This document shows, one piece after another, positions 47,776 through 54,430 of a DNA stretch of 54,430 bases. This DNA is from Geodermatophilus sp. DF01-2 (lineage in GTDB: Bacteria > Actinomycetota > Actinomycetes > Mycobacteriales > Geodermatophilaceae). Location: positions 1-54,430 of the forward strand of contig NZ_SPQN01000014.1 of NCBI RefSeq assembly GCF_004571065.1, given 5' to 3'. A program made the position numbers and the translations under genes. The notes beneath the pieces were generated by a model, which worked only from the letters and a program-made list of their open reading frames with translations, did no database searches and had not been told where the DNA came from. Position 1 is the stretch's first letter. Each line of letters begins with the position of its first letter.

Positions 47776-48100
47776 GCCCTCCAGGATGGGCAGAAGGAAG
47801 ACCCGTGGCGGGACCGACGCGCCGAGGTCGGGCCGTGTCCGACACGCCCGACTGTGCCGACATCACATTTCGTGATCGTCCCTTACCGTCGTCCGGGGTC
47901 CCTCGTCATCCCCCTCGATCTCCGCGCTGAGCAGCGCGAATGCGGGACGGAACCGTCTCCGGCCCTGCGGCGGGAGCCGCCCTCGGGCCGACCCGGGCGT
48001 GTCGCGGTCGGTGATGCCGTTTCGTGACCGGCTGACCGGTCACCCATCGGTGCGACCGAACCACCTAGTGCTCAGTGCTCAGATGGGAGCGACAGCCACG
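47776..48100. other. Divergent intergenic region
   Basis: About 325 bases between the leftward DUF3097 gene and the rightward PRC-barrel gene; both promoters should be here. It is less GC-rich around 47,862-47,890 (CACATTTCGTGATCGTCC). I see no gene. Confidence 0.4.
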
Positions 48101-48943
48101 ATGATCGGCACCGAAGCCATCAGCCGCGTGATCGGCAAGGACGTCTACGACCAGAGCGGTGACAAGATCGGCTCGGCGTCGGAGGTGTACCTCGACGACG
48201 AGAGCGGCCAGCCGGAGTGGGTCACGGTGCGCACGGGGATGTTCGGGACGAAGGAGTCCTTCGTCCCCATCCGCAACGCCGAGCTCACCGACGACGGCCT
48301 CCGGGTCCCGGTGACCAAGAGCCAGGTGAAGGACGCCCCGAAGATCGACACCGACGGGCACCTCTCCCCGCAGGAGGAGCAGGAGCTCTACCGGTACTAC
48401 GACCTGCAGCTCGGCATGACCGACAGCACCGTCGGCACAACCGACACGACGACGACCGTCGGCACGACGACGACCGCGGGCATGACCGGGATGGCGGGCC
48501 GCACCGACCGCGACGACGTCGCTCCCGGTGCCGTCGGCCGCGACACCTCCGGCCCCACCACCGACGACGCGATGACCCGCTCGGAGGAGCGGCTCAACGT
48601 GGGGACCCGCAGCGAGGAGGTCGGCCGGGCCCGGCTGCGCAAGTACGTCGTCAGCGAGAACGTGACCGAGACCGTGCCCGTTTCCCGCGAGGAGGTCCGG
48701 GTCGAGCGCGAGCCGATCACCGACGCCAACGTCGGGAACGCCATGGACGGCCCGGCGATCTCCGAGGAGGAGCACGAGGTCACCCTCCGCGCCGAGCGTC
48801 CGGTCGTGGAGAAGGAGGCCGTGCCGGTCGAGCACGTCCGCCTGGACAAGCAGGCCGTCACCGAGCAGGAGCAGGTGTCGGCCGACGTCCGCAAGGAGGA
48901 GATCGAGGTCGACGGCCCGGGCACCACGGACCGTCGGGTCTGA
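48101..48943 (+). CDS. PRC-barrel and DUF2382 (YsnF/AvaK) stress-type protein
   Basis: 280 residues from ATG 48101 (GGGAG 12 bases upstream); an ATG at 48083 is an alternative. Residues ~5-75 are a PRC barrel: VIGKDVYDQSGDKIGSASEV, YLDDESGQPEWVTVRTGMFG, TKESFVPIRNAELTDDGLRV. A Thr/Met/Gly-rich low-complexity linker (near 48,415-48,500) leads to the DUF2382 domain: LRKYVVSENVTETVPVSREE, VRVEREPI, EEEHEVTLRAERPVVEKEAV, PVEHVRLDKQAVTEQEQVSA. This fusion is typical of actinobacterial stress proteins of unknown role. A hairpin follows. Confidence 0.88.
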   Translation: MIGTEAISRVIGKDVYDQSGDKIGSASEVYLDDESGQPEWVTVRTGMFGTKESFVPIRNAELTDDGLRVPVTKSQVKDAPKIDTDGHLSPQEEQELYRYYDLQLGMTDSTVGTTDTTTTVGTTTTAGMTGMAGRTDRDDVAPGAVGRDTSGPTTDDAMTRSEERLNVGTRSEEVGRARLRKYVVSENVTETVPVSREEVRVEREPITDANVGNAMDGPAISEEEHEVTLRAERPVVEKEAVPVEHVRLDKQAVTEQEQVSADVRKEEIEVDGPGTTDRRV

Positions 48944-48947
48944 GAAA

Positions 48948-48965
48948 GGACCCCCTGCAGGGTCC
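48948..48965. terminator. Hairpin after the PRC/DUF2382 gene
   Basis: GGACCC and GGGTCC flank CCTGCA. It follows the stop codon by 4 bases and shares the GGACCCC sense with the dispersed G-rich repeat. Confidence 0.45.
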
Positions 48966-49139
48966 CGCCGCTCGCAGGCTCGCAGCGGGACTCCGCCGGG
49001 GCCAGCCCCTCACTGCGGTGGCCGGCCGAGGACTCGTTCCCGGCCGGCCATCTGCCGTCCGGGGGATGCCGCGTCCGGACCGGGCGAGCCGCCCGACCGG
49101 GCAGGGTCGCCGCCCTGCGAGGGGTGGGATGCTCGGGAC

Positions 49140-50054
49140 GTGAGCGAGACCACGGTGCAGCCGGCAGCTGGCCCGGGTGGCGTCGTCGGTGGGCCCGACG
49201 AGCTGACCGCTGCTCTCGTGGGCACCGGCTACCTGCCCGACGAGGGCCTGGCGACCGCGGCCTACCTGGCGTTGGCCATGCACCGACCGCTGTTCCTTGA
49301 GGGCGAGGCCGGGGTCGGCAAGACGGCGCTGGCCCAGGCGCTCGCTCAGGTGACCGGACGGCCGCTGTACCGGCTGCAGTGCTACGAGGGCCTCGAGGCC
49401 AGCCAGGCGCTCTACGACTGGGACTTCGGGCGGCAGCTGCTGCATCTGCGCGCCGCGGAGGCCGCGCACGCCACCGGCGACACCGAGACGCTCGAGGCCT
49501 CGCTCTACGACCGCCGCTTCCTGCTCGCCCGCCCGCTGCTGCAGGCACTGGAGGACTCCCCGAGCGTGCTGCTGGTCGACGAGGTCGACCGCGCGGACGA
49601 CGAGTTCGAGGCCTTCCTGCTCGAGGTCCTCTCCGACTTCACCATCTCGATCCCCGAGCTCGGCACGATCCGGGCGACCACGCCGCCGCTGGTCGTCCTG
49701 ACCTCCAACCGCACCCGCGAGGTGCACGACGCACTCAAGCGGCGCTGCCTCTACCACTGGCTGCAGCATCCGGACTTCGACCGGGAGGTGGCGATCCTCC
49801 GCCGCCGGCTGCCGGACGTCACCGAGCAGCTGGCCCACGAGGTCGCCCGCGCGACGGCGAAGCTGCGCACCCTCGACCTGCTCAAACCGCCCGGGGTCGC
49901 CGAGGCGATGGACTGGGCGACCGCCCTGCACACGCTGGGCGCCCGCGAACTGGACCCGGACGTCGCGGCGCGCACGCTGGGCGCCGTCCTCAAGTATCGG
50001 GAGGACACCGACCGGGTTCACGCCATGGCCCGGGGGGCGCTCTTCGGTGGTTGA
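49140..50054 (+). CDS. coxD: MoxR-type AAA ATPase, CoxD-like
   Basis: 304 residues from GTG 49140. Walker A EGEAGVGKTALAQALAQ near residues 54-70, YEGLEASQALYDWDFGRQLL, Walker B VLLVDEVDRADDEFEAFLLE, sensor 1 VLTSNRTREVHDALKRRCLY, and a C-terminal lid. CoxD is the MoxR-like ATPase that, with the VWA protein CoxE, matures the CO-dehydrogenase active site. The QCYEGLEASQALYDWDF motif is typical of this group. It is directly followed by coxE and an xdhC/coxI gene, supporting the name. The dehydrogenase subunits are not in the window. Confidence 0.9.
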   Translation: MSETTVQPAAGPGGVVGGPDELTAALVGTGYLPDEGLATAAYLALAMHRPLFLEGEAGVGKTALAQALAQVTGRPLYRLQCYEGLEASQALYDWDFGRQLLHLRAAEAAHATGDTETLEASLYDRRFLLARPLLQALEDSPSVLLVDEVDRADDEFEAFLLEVLSDFTISIPELGTIRATTPPLVVLTSNRTREVHDALKRRCLYHWLQHPDFDREVAILRRRLPDVTEQLAHEVARATAKLRTLDLLKPPGVAEAMDWATALHTLGARELDPDVAARTLGAVLKYREDTDRVHAMARGALFGG

Positions 50055-50064
50055 CCGGACGCCG

Positions 50065-50109
50065 AGCGGAGTCGCTGGAGCGCGGATTCCGTACTCCAGC
50101 GACTCCGCT
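50065..50109. repeat. 16-bp stem hairpin abutting the coxE start
   Basis: AGCGGAGTCGCTGGAG (50065-50080) pairs perfectly with CTCCAGCGACTCCGCT (50094-50109) around 13 bases. The stem ends exactly at the base before the ATG at 50110. It is the same repeat family as 46473-46512 and 51225-51267. Confidence 0.8.
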
Positions 50110-51216
50110 ATGCCGCGGCGGGACGTCGTCGACACGGTGCTGGGCTTCGCGCGCACCCTCCGGGTGGCCGGGGTGGGCGCCTCCCCGGACCGGGTCGAGG
50201 CGATGCTGGCCGCGGTCGCGGCGCTCGACGTCCTCGACGCCACCGACGTCTACTGGGCCGGCCGGCTGACGCTGTGCGCCGGTCCGGACGACCTCGACCG
50301 CTACGACGCCGCCTTCGCCGCCTACTTCGGCGGCGAGTCGCCCCGGCCGGTGCGACCCGCCGGGCCGCCGCAGCCCCGGACCGCGACGACCGCGCCGCTC
50401 GACCCCGGCCCCGGCGAGGAGGAGGGCGAGTCGCAACCGGAGCTGGCCGGCCAGGCCAGCGCCGACGAGGTGCTCCGCCACCGGGACGTCGCCGAGCTGA
50501 CCGGCGCCGAGCGCGAACAGCTGCGCCGGCTGTTCGCGCTGCTGGTGCCGGCGTCACCGATGCGCCCCTCCCGCCGTCGCCGGCCCGGTCCGCACGGCGT
50601 CGTCCACGCCTCCCGCACGGTGCGCCGCGCGCTGCACGACGGCGGCGAGGTCACCCGGCTGCTGCACCGGCGCGCCCGGCCCCGCCCGCGCCGCGTCGTC
50701 CTGCTGGTCGACGTCTCCGGGTCGATGAGCTCCTACGCCGACGCGCTGCTGCGCTTCGCGCACGCCGCCGTCCGGGCGCACCCGGCGGCGACCGAGGTGT
50801 TCACGATCGGCACCCGGCTGACCCGGGTGACCCGCGAGCTGCGGCTGCGCGACCCGGACCGGGCGCTGGCCGCCAGCGGCTCGGCGATCCCGGACTGGTC
50901 GGGCGGCACCCGGCTCGGCGAGGTGCTGAAGGCCTTCCTCGACCGGTGGGGGCAGCGCGGCACCGCGCGCGGGGCGGTGGTCGTGGTCTGCAGCGACGGC
51001 TGGGAGCGCGGCGGGACCGAGGTGCTCGCCGAGCAGATGGCCCGGCTGCAGCGGCTGGCGCACGCGGTCGTGTGGGTCAACCCGCACAAGGGCCGCGAGG
51101 GCTACGAGCCGCTCACCGGGGGGATGCAGGCGGCGCTGCCGTCGGTCGACCACTTCGTGGCCGGGCACAGCCTGGCCGCGTTCCAGGAACTGGCGGGGGT
51201 GATCTCCCGTGCATGA
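50110..51216 (+). CDS. coxE: VWA-domain maturation protein, CoxE-like
   Basis: 368 residues from ATG 50110; an in-frame GTG at 50047 would read through the inserted hairpin (SGVAGARIPYSSDSA). A helical N-terminus (VDTVLGFARTLRVAGVGASP; DVYWAGRLTLCAGPDDLDRY) leads to a proline-rich linker, a second helical part, and a VWA domain: RRVVLLVDVSGSMSSYADAL with the MIDAS DxSGS, TIGTRLTRVTREL, SDGWERGGTEVLAEQM. CoxE partners CoxD to insert sulfur/copper in CO dehydrogenase. The hairpin directly before the ATG leaves no normal ribosome binding site, so expression may depend on coxD translation. Confidence 0.88.
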   Translation: MPRRDVVDTVLGFARTLRVAGVGASPDRVEAMLAAVAALDVLDATDVYWAGRLTLCAGPDDLDRYDAAFAAYFGGESPRPVRPAGPPQPRTATTAPLDPGPGEEEGESQPELAGQASADEVLRHRDVAELTGAEREQLRRLFALLVPASPMRPSRRRRPGPHGVVHASRTVRRALHDGGEVTRLLHRRARPRPRRVVLLVDVSGSMSSYADALLRFAHAAVRAHPAATEVFTIGTRLTRVTRELRLRDPDRALAASGSAIPDWSGGTRLGEVLKAFLDRWGQRGTARGAVVVVCSDGWERGGTEVLAEQMARLQRLAHAVVWVNPHKGREGYEPLTGGMQAALPSVDHFVAGHSLAAFQELAGVISRA

Positions 51217-51224
51217 GGGTTGTT

Positions 51225-51267
51225 GCGGAGTCGCTCGAGTGCGGTTTCCGCACTCGAGCGACTCCGC
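51225..51267. repeat. Perfect 20-bp stem hairpin between coxE and xdhC
   Basis: GCGGAGTCGCTCGAGTGCGG (51225-51244), loop TTT, and its exact complement 51248-51267. It lies in the 66 bases between two genes of one operon, just before the GGAGGGG site of the next gene. It shares GCGGAGTCGCT with the hairpin before coxE. Confidence 0.85.
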
Positions 51268-51282
51268 CAGGGAGGGGTAGCG

Positions 51283-52404
51283 ATGCGTGACGTGCTCGAG
51301 GACCTGATCGGCTGGTGGCAGGCGGGCGAGACCGTCGGGATGGGGACGGTGGTCGCCACCTGGCGGTCGGCGCCGCGCCCGGCGGGGGCGTCGATGCTGG
51401 TGGGCCCGGACGGCACCGCGGTGGGCAGCGTCTCCGGCGGCTGCGTCGAGGGCGCGGTGTACGAGGAGGCCAGGGACGTCGTCGAGAGCGGCGTCCCGAC
51501 CCTCGAGCGCTACGGCGTGAGCGACGACGACGCCTTCGCCGTGGGGCTGACCTGCGGCGGGATCCTCGACGTGTTCGTCGAGCCGGTGTCTCGCGAGTCC
51601 TTTCCCGAGCTGGGCGAGGTCGCCGAGTCGGTCGAGGCGCACGAGCCGGTCGCCGTCGTGACCTGCGTCGCCGGGCCGGAGGACCGGGTGGGCCGCCGGC
51701 TGGTGGTCTGGCCCGACCGCAGCGCCGGCACGCTGGGTCTGCAGCGGCTGGACGACGCGGTGGTCGACGACGCGCGCGGCATGCTGGCCGCCGGCCGCAC
51801 CGGGATGCTGCACGTCGGGCACGACGGCGAGCGCCGCGGCGACGACCTGACGCTGTTCGTCAACGCCTTCGCCCCGGCCGCCCGGATGGTGGTGTTCGGG
51901 GCCATCGACTTCGCCGCCGCCGTCGCCCGGGTCGGTGCCTTCCTCGGCTACCGGGTCACCGTCTGCGACGCCCGCCCGGTCTTCGCCACCCCGAAGCGCT
52001 TCCCCGACGCGCACGAGGTGGTCGTGGAGTGGCCGCACCGCTACCTGCAGGCCGAGGTCGATGCCGGCCGCATCGACGAGCGCACCGTGCTGTGCGTGCT
52101 CACCCACGACCCCAAGTTCGACGTCCCGCTGCTGGAGGTGGCACTGCGCCTGCCGGTGGCCTACGTGGGCGCGATGGGCTCGCGGCGCACCCACGACGAG
52201 CGGTTGGCGCGGCTGGAGGAGGCCGGCCTGGCCAAGGAGGAACTGGTCCGGCTCTCCTCGCCGATCGGCCTGGACCTCGGCGCCCGCACGCCCGAGGAGA
52301 CGGCGATCTCGATCGCCGCGGAGGTCATCGCCGGGCGCTGGGGCGGCTCCGGGGAGCGGCTGACCGGCACCGACGGGCCGATCCACCGGACGGCCGACCG
52401 GTAA
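51283..52404 (+). CDS. XdhC/CoxI-family molybdoenzyme maturation protein
   Basis: 373 residues from ATG 51283, with GGAGGGG upstream. N-terminal XdhC_CoxI domain: VVATWRSAPRPAGASMLVGP, VGSVSGGCVEGAVYEEARDV, LTCGGILDVFVEP with the conserved CGG cysteine. C-terminal Rossmann domain: RMVVFGAIDFAAAVARVGAF, YRVTVCDARPVFATPKRFPD, VAYVGAMGSRRTHDERLARL, SPIGLDLGARTPEETAISIA. These proteins bind Moco, help its sulfuration and pass it to xanthine or CO dehydrogenase. It follows coxD and coxE. The first motif, with Ser-Gly-Gly-Cys, is intact. Confidence 0.92.
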   Translation: MRDVLEDLIGWWQAGETVGMGTVVATWRSAPRPAGASMLVGPDGTAVGSVSGGCVEGAVYEEARDVVESGVPTLERYGVSDDDAFAVGLTCGGILDVFVEPVSRESFPELGEVAESVEAHEPVAVVTCVAGPEDRVGRRLVVWPDRSAGTLGLQRLDDAVVDDARGMLAAGRTGMLHVGHDGERRGDDLTLFVNAFAPAARMVVFGAIDFAAAVARVGAFLGYRVTVCDARPVFATPKRFPDAHEVVVEWPHRYLQAEVDAGRIDERTVLCVLTHDPKFDVPLLEVALRLPVAYVGAMGSRRTHDERLARLEEAGLAKEELVRLSSPIGLDLGARTPEETAISIAAEVIAGRWGGSGERLTGTDGPIHRTADR

Positions 52405-52461
52405 GGACCCCTTTCCTCCCCACCCCTCGCAGGCTCGGGGCGGGACCCTGGAAAGGGGCCA
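52404..52461 (-). repeat. Dispersed G-rich intergenic repeat, copy 6 (inverted)
   Basis: AAGGACCCCTTTCCTCCCCA, then CCCCTCGCAGGCTCGGGGC, GGGACCCTGGAAAGGGGCC. It is the reverse complement of the copies at 1.2, 20.7, 35.6 and 41.5 kb, and lies between xdhC and the MOSC gene. Confidence 0.6.
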
Positions 52462-52468
52462 ACGCGCG

Positions 52469-53056
52469 GTGAGCGACATCGAAGAGTTGCGTTACAGGTA
52501 TGACGTCGAGGTGGTCGCGCTCCTGGCCTCCCCGGTGCACCGCTACGACGGCCGGCCCCTCAGCCCTGCCCCGGCCGTCGACGGAGACCGGCGGGAGGAG
52601 ATCGAGGTCCGCGCCGGGTACGGCGTGGTCGGGGACCGCTACGCGGGGCGCCCGGCCCACCGCGACGCCCGGCTCACCGTGCTCGCCGTCGAGGCGCTGG
52701 AGGCGGTCGCCGCCGAGATCGGCGTCCTCCCTTTCGACCCGCTGCTGGCGCGGCGCACCGTCGTCCTGCGCGGAGCCGAGGTGGAGGCGCTGCGCAGGCA
52801 GCGGTTCGCGCTGGACTCCGGCTCCGGGCCGGTGCTGTTGGGCGGCGGGCGGCCGGCGCACCCGTGCGCGTGGATGGACGTCGTCCTGGCGCCGGGCGCC
52901 CACCGGGCGTTGCGCGGTCGGGGCGGGGTGCGCTGCGCCGCGATGTCGGACGGCGTGCTGCGGCTGGGCCCCGCCGTCCTCGCCGGTCCGGTCCCGCTGG
53001 ACCCGACCCGGGCGGGGGACGCCGTCCGCCGGGCGCCCGACCGCGGGGCCGGCTGA
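52469..53056 (+). CDS. MOSC-domain protein
   Basis: 195 residues from GTG 52469. The MOSC fold is seen in VEVVALLASPVHRYDGRPLS, REEIEVRAGYGVVGDRYAGR, LTVLAVEALEAVAAEIGV, LARRTVVLRGAEVEAL, and the conserved cysteine Cys133 in RPAHPCAWMDVVLAPGAHRA. MOSC proteins bind Moco and may carry its sulfur. Its place directly after xdhC/coxI strengthens the Moco link. Likely role is Moco sulfuration or detoxification; the partner enzyme is unknown. Confidence 0.85.
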   Translation: MSDIEELRYRYDVEVVALLASPVHRYDGRPLSPAPAVDGDRREEIEVRAGYGVVGDRYAGRPAHRDARLTVLAVEALEAVAAEIGVLPFDPLLARRTVVLRGAEVEALRRQRFALDSGSGPVLLGGGRPAHPCAWMDVVLAPGAHRALRGRGGVRCAAMSDGVLRLGPAVLAGPVPLDPTRAGDAVRRAPDRGAG

Positions 53057-53251
53057 CCGTCAGGCCGGCACCGGGACGAGCTCGAGCCGGACCGCGGTGC
53101 GCAGCCGCAGGTCGAGGCCGGTCGTCCCGCCGCCGTGGCACGCACAGCGCATGACCGTGCTGGACAGGTCGTGGCGTTGGTCACACCGGTGGGAAGTCGG
53201 CTGCACCGTTGCTGCCACACCGCCCGGAGCGCCGGCTGGGAGAGTGACGGC

Positions 53252-54305
53252 GTGACGGGGCGCCCGGTGGTCGTCGTCGGCGCCGGGCCCGTGGGGCTGA
53301 CGGCGGCGCTGCTGCTGGCCCGTCGCGGGGTCGCGGTGGTGGTGCTCGAGCGGCAGCGCTCGCCCTACGGGCAGCCCCGCGCGGTCCACCTGGACGACGA
53401 GGCGCTGCGCGCGCTGGCCGACGCCGGGGTCGCCGAGGACTTCCTGCGCATCAGCCGGCCGATGCAGGGGCTGCGGCTGCTCGACGGCCGCCGGCGGGTG
53501 CTCGCCGGGTTCGCCCGCGACCCGCGGGCGGGGGTGCACGGCTGGCCGCAGGGGTCGATGTTCCACCAGCCCGACCTGGAGGAGCTGCTGCTGGCCGCCG
53601 TCCGCCGGGAGCCGCTCGTCGAGCTGCGCACCGGTTGCGAGCTGGTGGACCTGACGCAGGACGGCGAGGTGACCCTGACCGTGCTCGACCGGGCCTCCGG
53701 AGCACGGTCGAGGGTGCGGGCCGCTGCGGTGATCGGCTGCGACGGCGCGAACAGCACGGTGCGGACGTCGATCGGGGCGCACATGCGCGACCTCGGCCGC
53801 CCCGACCGCTGGCTGGTGGCCGACCTGCGATCGCCCTCGCCGCTGCCGCTCTGGCCCGGGGTGCACCAGGTCTGCGACCCGCACCGGGCGGCCACTGCCA
53901 TGCCGGTGTCCGGCGACCGCTACCGGTGGGAGTTCCGCCTGCGCCCGGGGGAGACCCGCGACGCGCTGACCGCCCGGCTGCCCGCACTGCTGGCCCCGTA
54001 CGGCGCGGCGGGCGCCGAGGTGGTGCGGGTCGCCGAGTACGTCTACCGGGCCCAGGTGGCCGACCGCTGGCGGAGCGGTCGGGTGCTGCTCGCCGGGGAC
54101 GCCGCCCACCTCACCCCGCCGTTCATCGGCCAGGGGCTCGGGCTGGGGCTGCGCGACGTCCACCAGCTCGCGTGGAAGGTGGCGGCGGTGCTGGCCGGCG
54201 CGGCCCCCGAGCGGCTGCTCGACACCCACCAGGCCGAGCGCGAGCCGCACGCGCGGGCGATGGTGCGGATGGCGCTGCTGCTGGGCCGGCTGATGACCGG
54301 CGGCG
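53252..54305 (+). pseudogene. FAD-dependent monooxygenase (MhpA-like), 3' part replaced
   Basis: GTG 53252 starts TGRPVVVVGAGPVGLTAALL (FAD GxGxxG fold). The GMFHQ-like substrate segment, AAAVIGCDGANSTVRTSIGA (DG motif) and RVLLAGDAAHLTPPFIGQGL (GD motif) mark a class A flavoprotein hydroxylase like MhpA/PobA. Up to MALLLGRLMTGG (about residue 350) the protein is normal; such enzymes are usually 500-550 residues. From about 54,306 the sequence is a thiolase in another frame. The gene is therefore truncated by deletion or the contig is misjoined. It hydroxylates an aromatic acid such as 3-(3-hydroxyphenyl)propionate, if functional; substrate inferred only. Confidence 0.65.
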
Positions 54306-54430
54306 GTCACGACGCCCGACGGCACCGTGGTCAGCGCCGACGAAGGCATCCGCCCCGGCGGCACCCTGGAGAAGCTCGGCTCGCTGAAGACCCCGTTCAA
54401 GGCCGACGGCGTCATCAGCGCGGGCAACGC
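54306..54430 (+). pseudogene. Thiolase (acetyl-CoA acetyltransferase) internal fragment
   Basis: In the frame starting at 54306: VTTPDGTVVSADEGIRPGGT, LEKLGSLKTPFKADGVISAG, then N to the window edge. DGTVVxxDEGIRP and LEKLxxLKxxFKxDGxxxAGN are well-known thiolase motifs just before the catalytic-domain GNSSQ segment, like FadA5-type steroid thiolases. The expected N-terminal 230 residues are missing and are replaced by monooxygenase sequence. The rest, if present, continues past the window. Confidence 0.6.

Noticed and set aside
48415..48500. ACGACGAC-type low-complexity DNA as a regulatory repeat
   Set aside because: It is in frame within the PRC/DUF2382 gene and encodes a Thr-rich linker.
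53060..54427. 455-residue minus frame opposite the monooxygenase
   Set aside because: Shadow frame. A 30-codon piece at its end starting with ATG near 53152 (MRCACHGGGTTGLDLRLRTA) was considered as a leader peptide but has no downstream leftward gene to regulate.

Overview
This is a very GC-rich actinobacterial segment with GTG and TTG starts, actinobacterial families (LytR-CpsA-Psr, DUF3097, DUF4383, TIGR02569) and recurrent G-rich intergenic repeats. A Geodermatophilaceae-type host (Blastococcus, Geodermatophilus or Modestobacter) is my inference, not a sequence match. I saw no rRNA, tRNA or CRISPR array.

The main feature is an integrated element of about 16.7 kb, from roughly 1,530 to 18,215, inserted in the exonuclease III gene (xth). 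Full-length xth (18,037-18,837, minus) lies directly against a tyrosine integrase (16,919-18,040) and their stop codons overlap. A second copy of only the last ~59 codons of xth sits 16.7 kb away at 1,351-1,529. The two 3' ends are similar but not identical and share a 28-bp identical block that marks the attachment cores. The simplest reading is that the element entered the 3' part of xth and brought a replacement 3' end that keeps the gene open. It also carries an excisionase-like gene, a MobF-type relaxase-helicase preceded by tandem repeats and a hairpin (oriT candidate), and no transfer apparatus, so it looks like an integrative mobilizable element. Its cargo resembles a defence or conflict island: HTH/PIN pair, membrane protein, PD-(D/E)XK-like protein, TIGR02569 kinase-like protein, P-loop kinase-like protein, AlbA_2/Schlafen-type protein, ClpP paralogue with a possible ClgR box, frameshifted methyltransferase, TIR protein with an unusual C-terminal domain, and a deoxyribosyltransferase-like protein.

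Chromosomal genes from 18.2 to 35 kb include LytR-CpsA-Psr, an ABC-2 exporter with a divergent GbsR/MarR-like regulator, VOC and ArsR proteins, a broken ECF sigma factor with its frameshifted downstream partner, acyl-CoA dehydrogenase, DUF4383, carbamoyltransferase, RecQ-like helicase, remnants of DinB and VapC genes, and DUF2786.

From 35.6 to 53 kb, molybdenum metabolism dominates: a molbindin-type regulator, modABC, a MobA/MocA-like nucleotidyltransferase overlapping moaE, moaD-moaA, coxD-coxE-xdhC/coxI maturation genes and a MOSC protein. The molybdoenzyme served is not in the window. Interspersed are VapBC, GAF, CsbD-like, MFS, Eis-type acetyltransferase, aldo/keto reductase, DUF3097 and PRC/DUF2382 genes.

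Both window ends and the sigma factor carry chimeric junctions: glycosyltransferase to phosphotransferase near 370, an internally deleted sigma factor near 26,440, and monooxygenase to thiolase near 54,305. Several frameshifts also occur. These may be real decay or assembly errors, and the sequence alone cannot say which.
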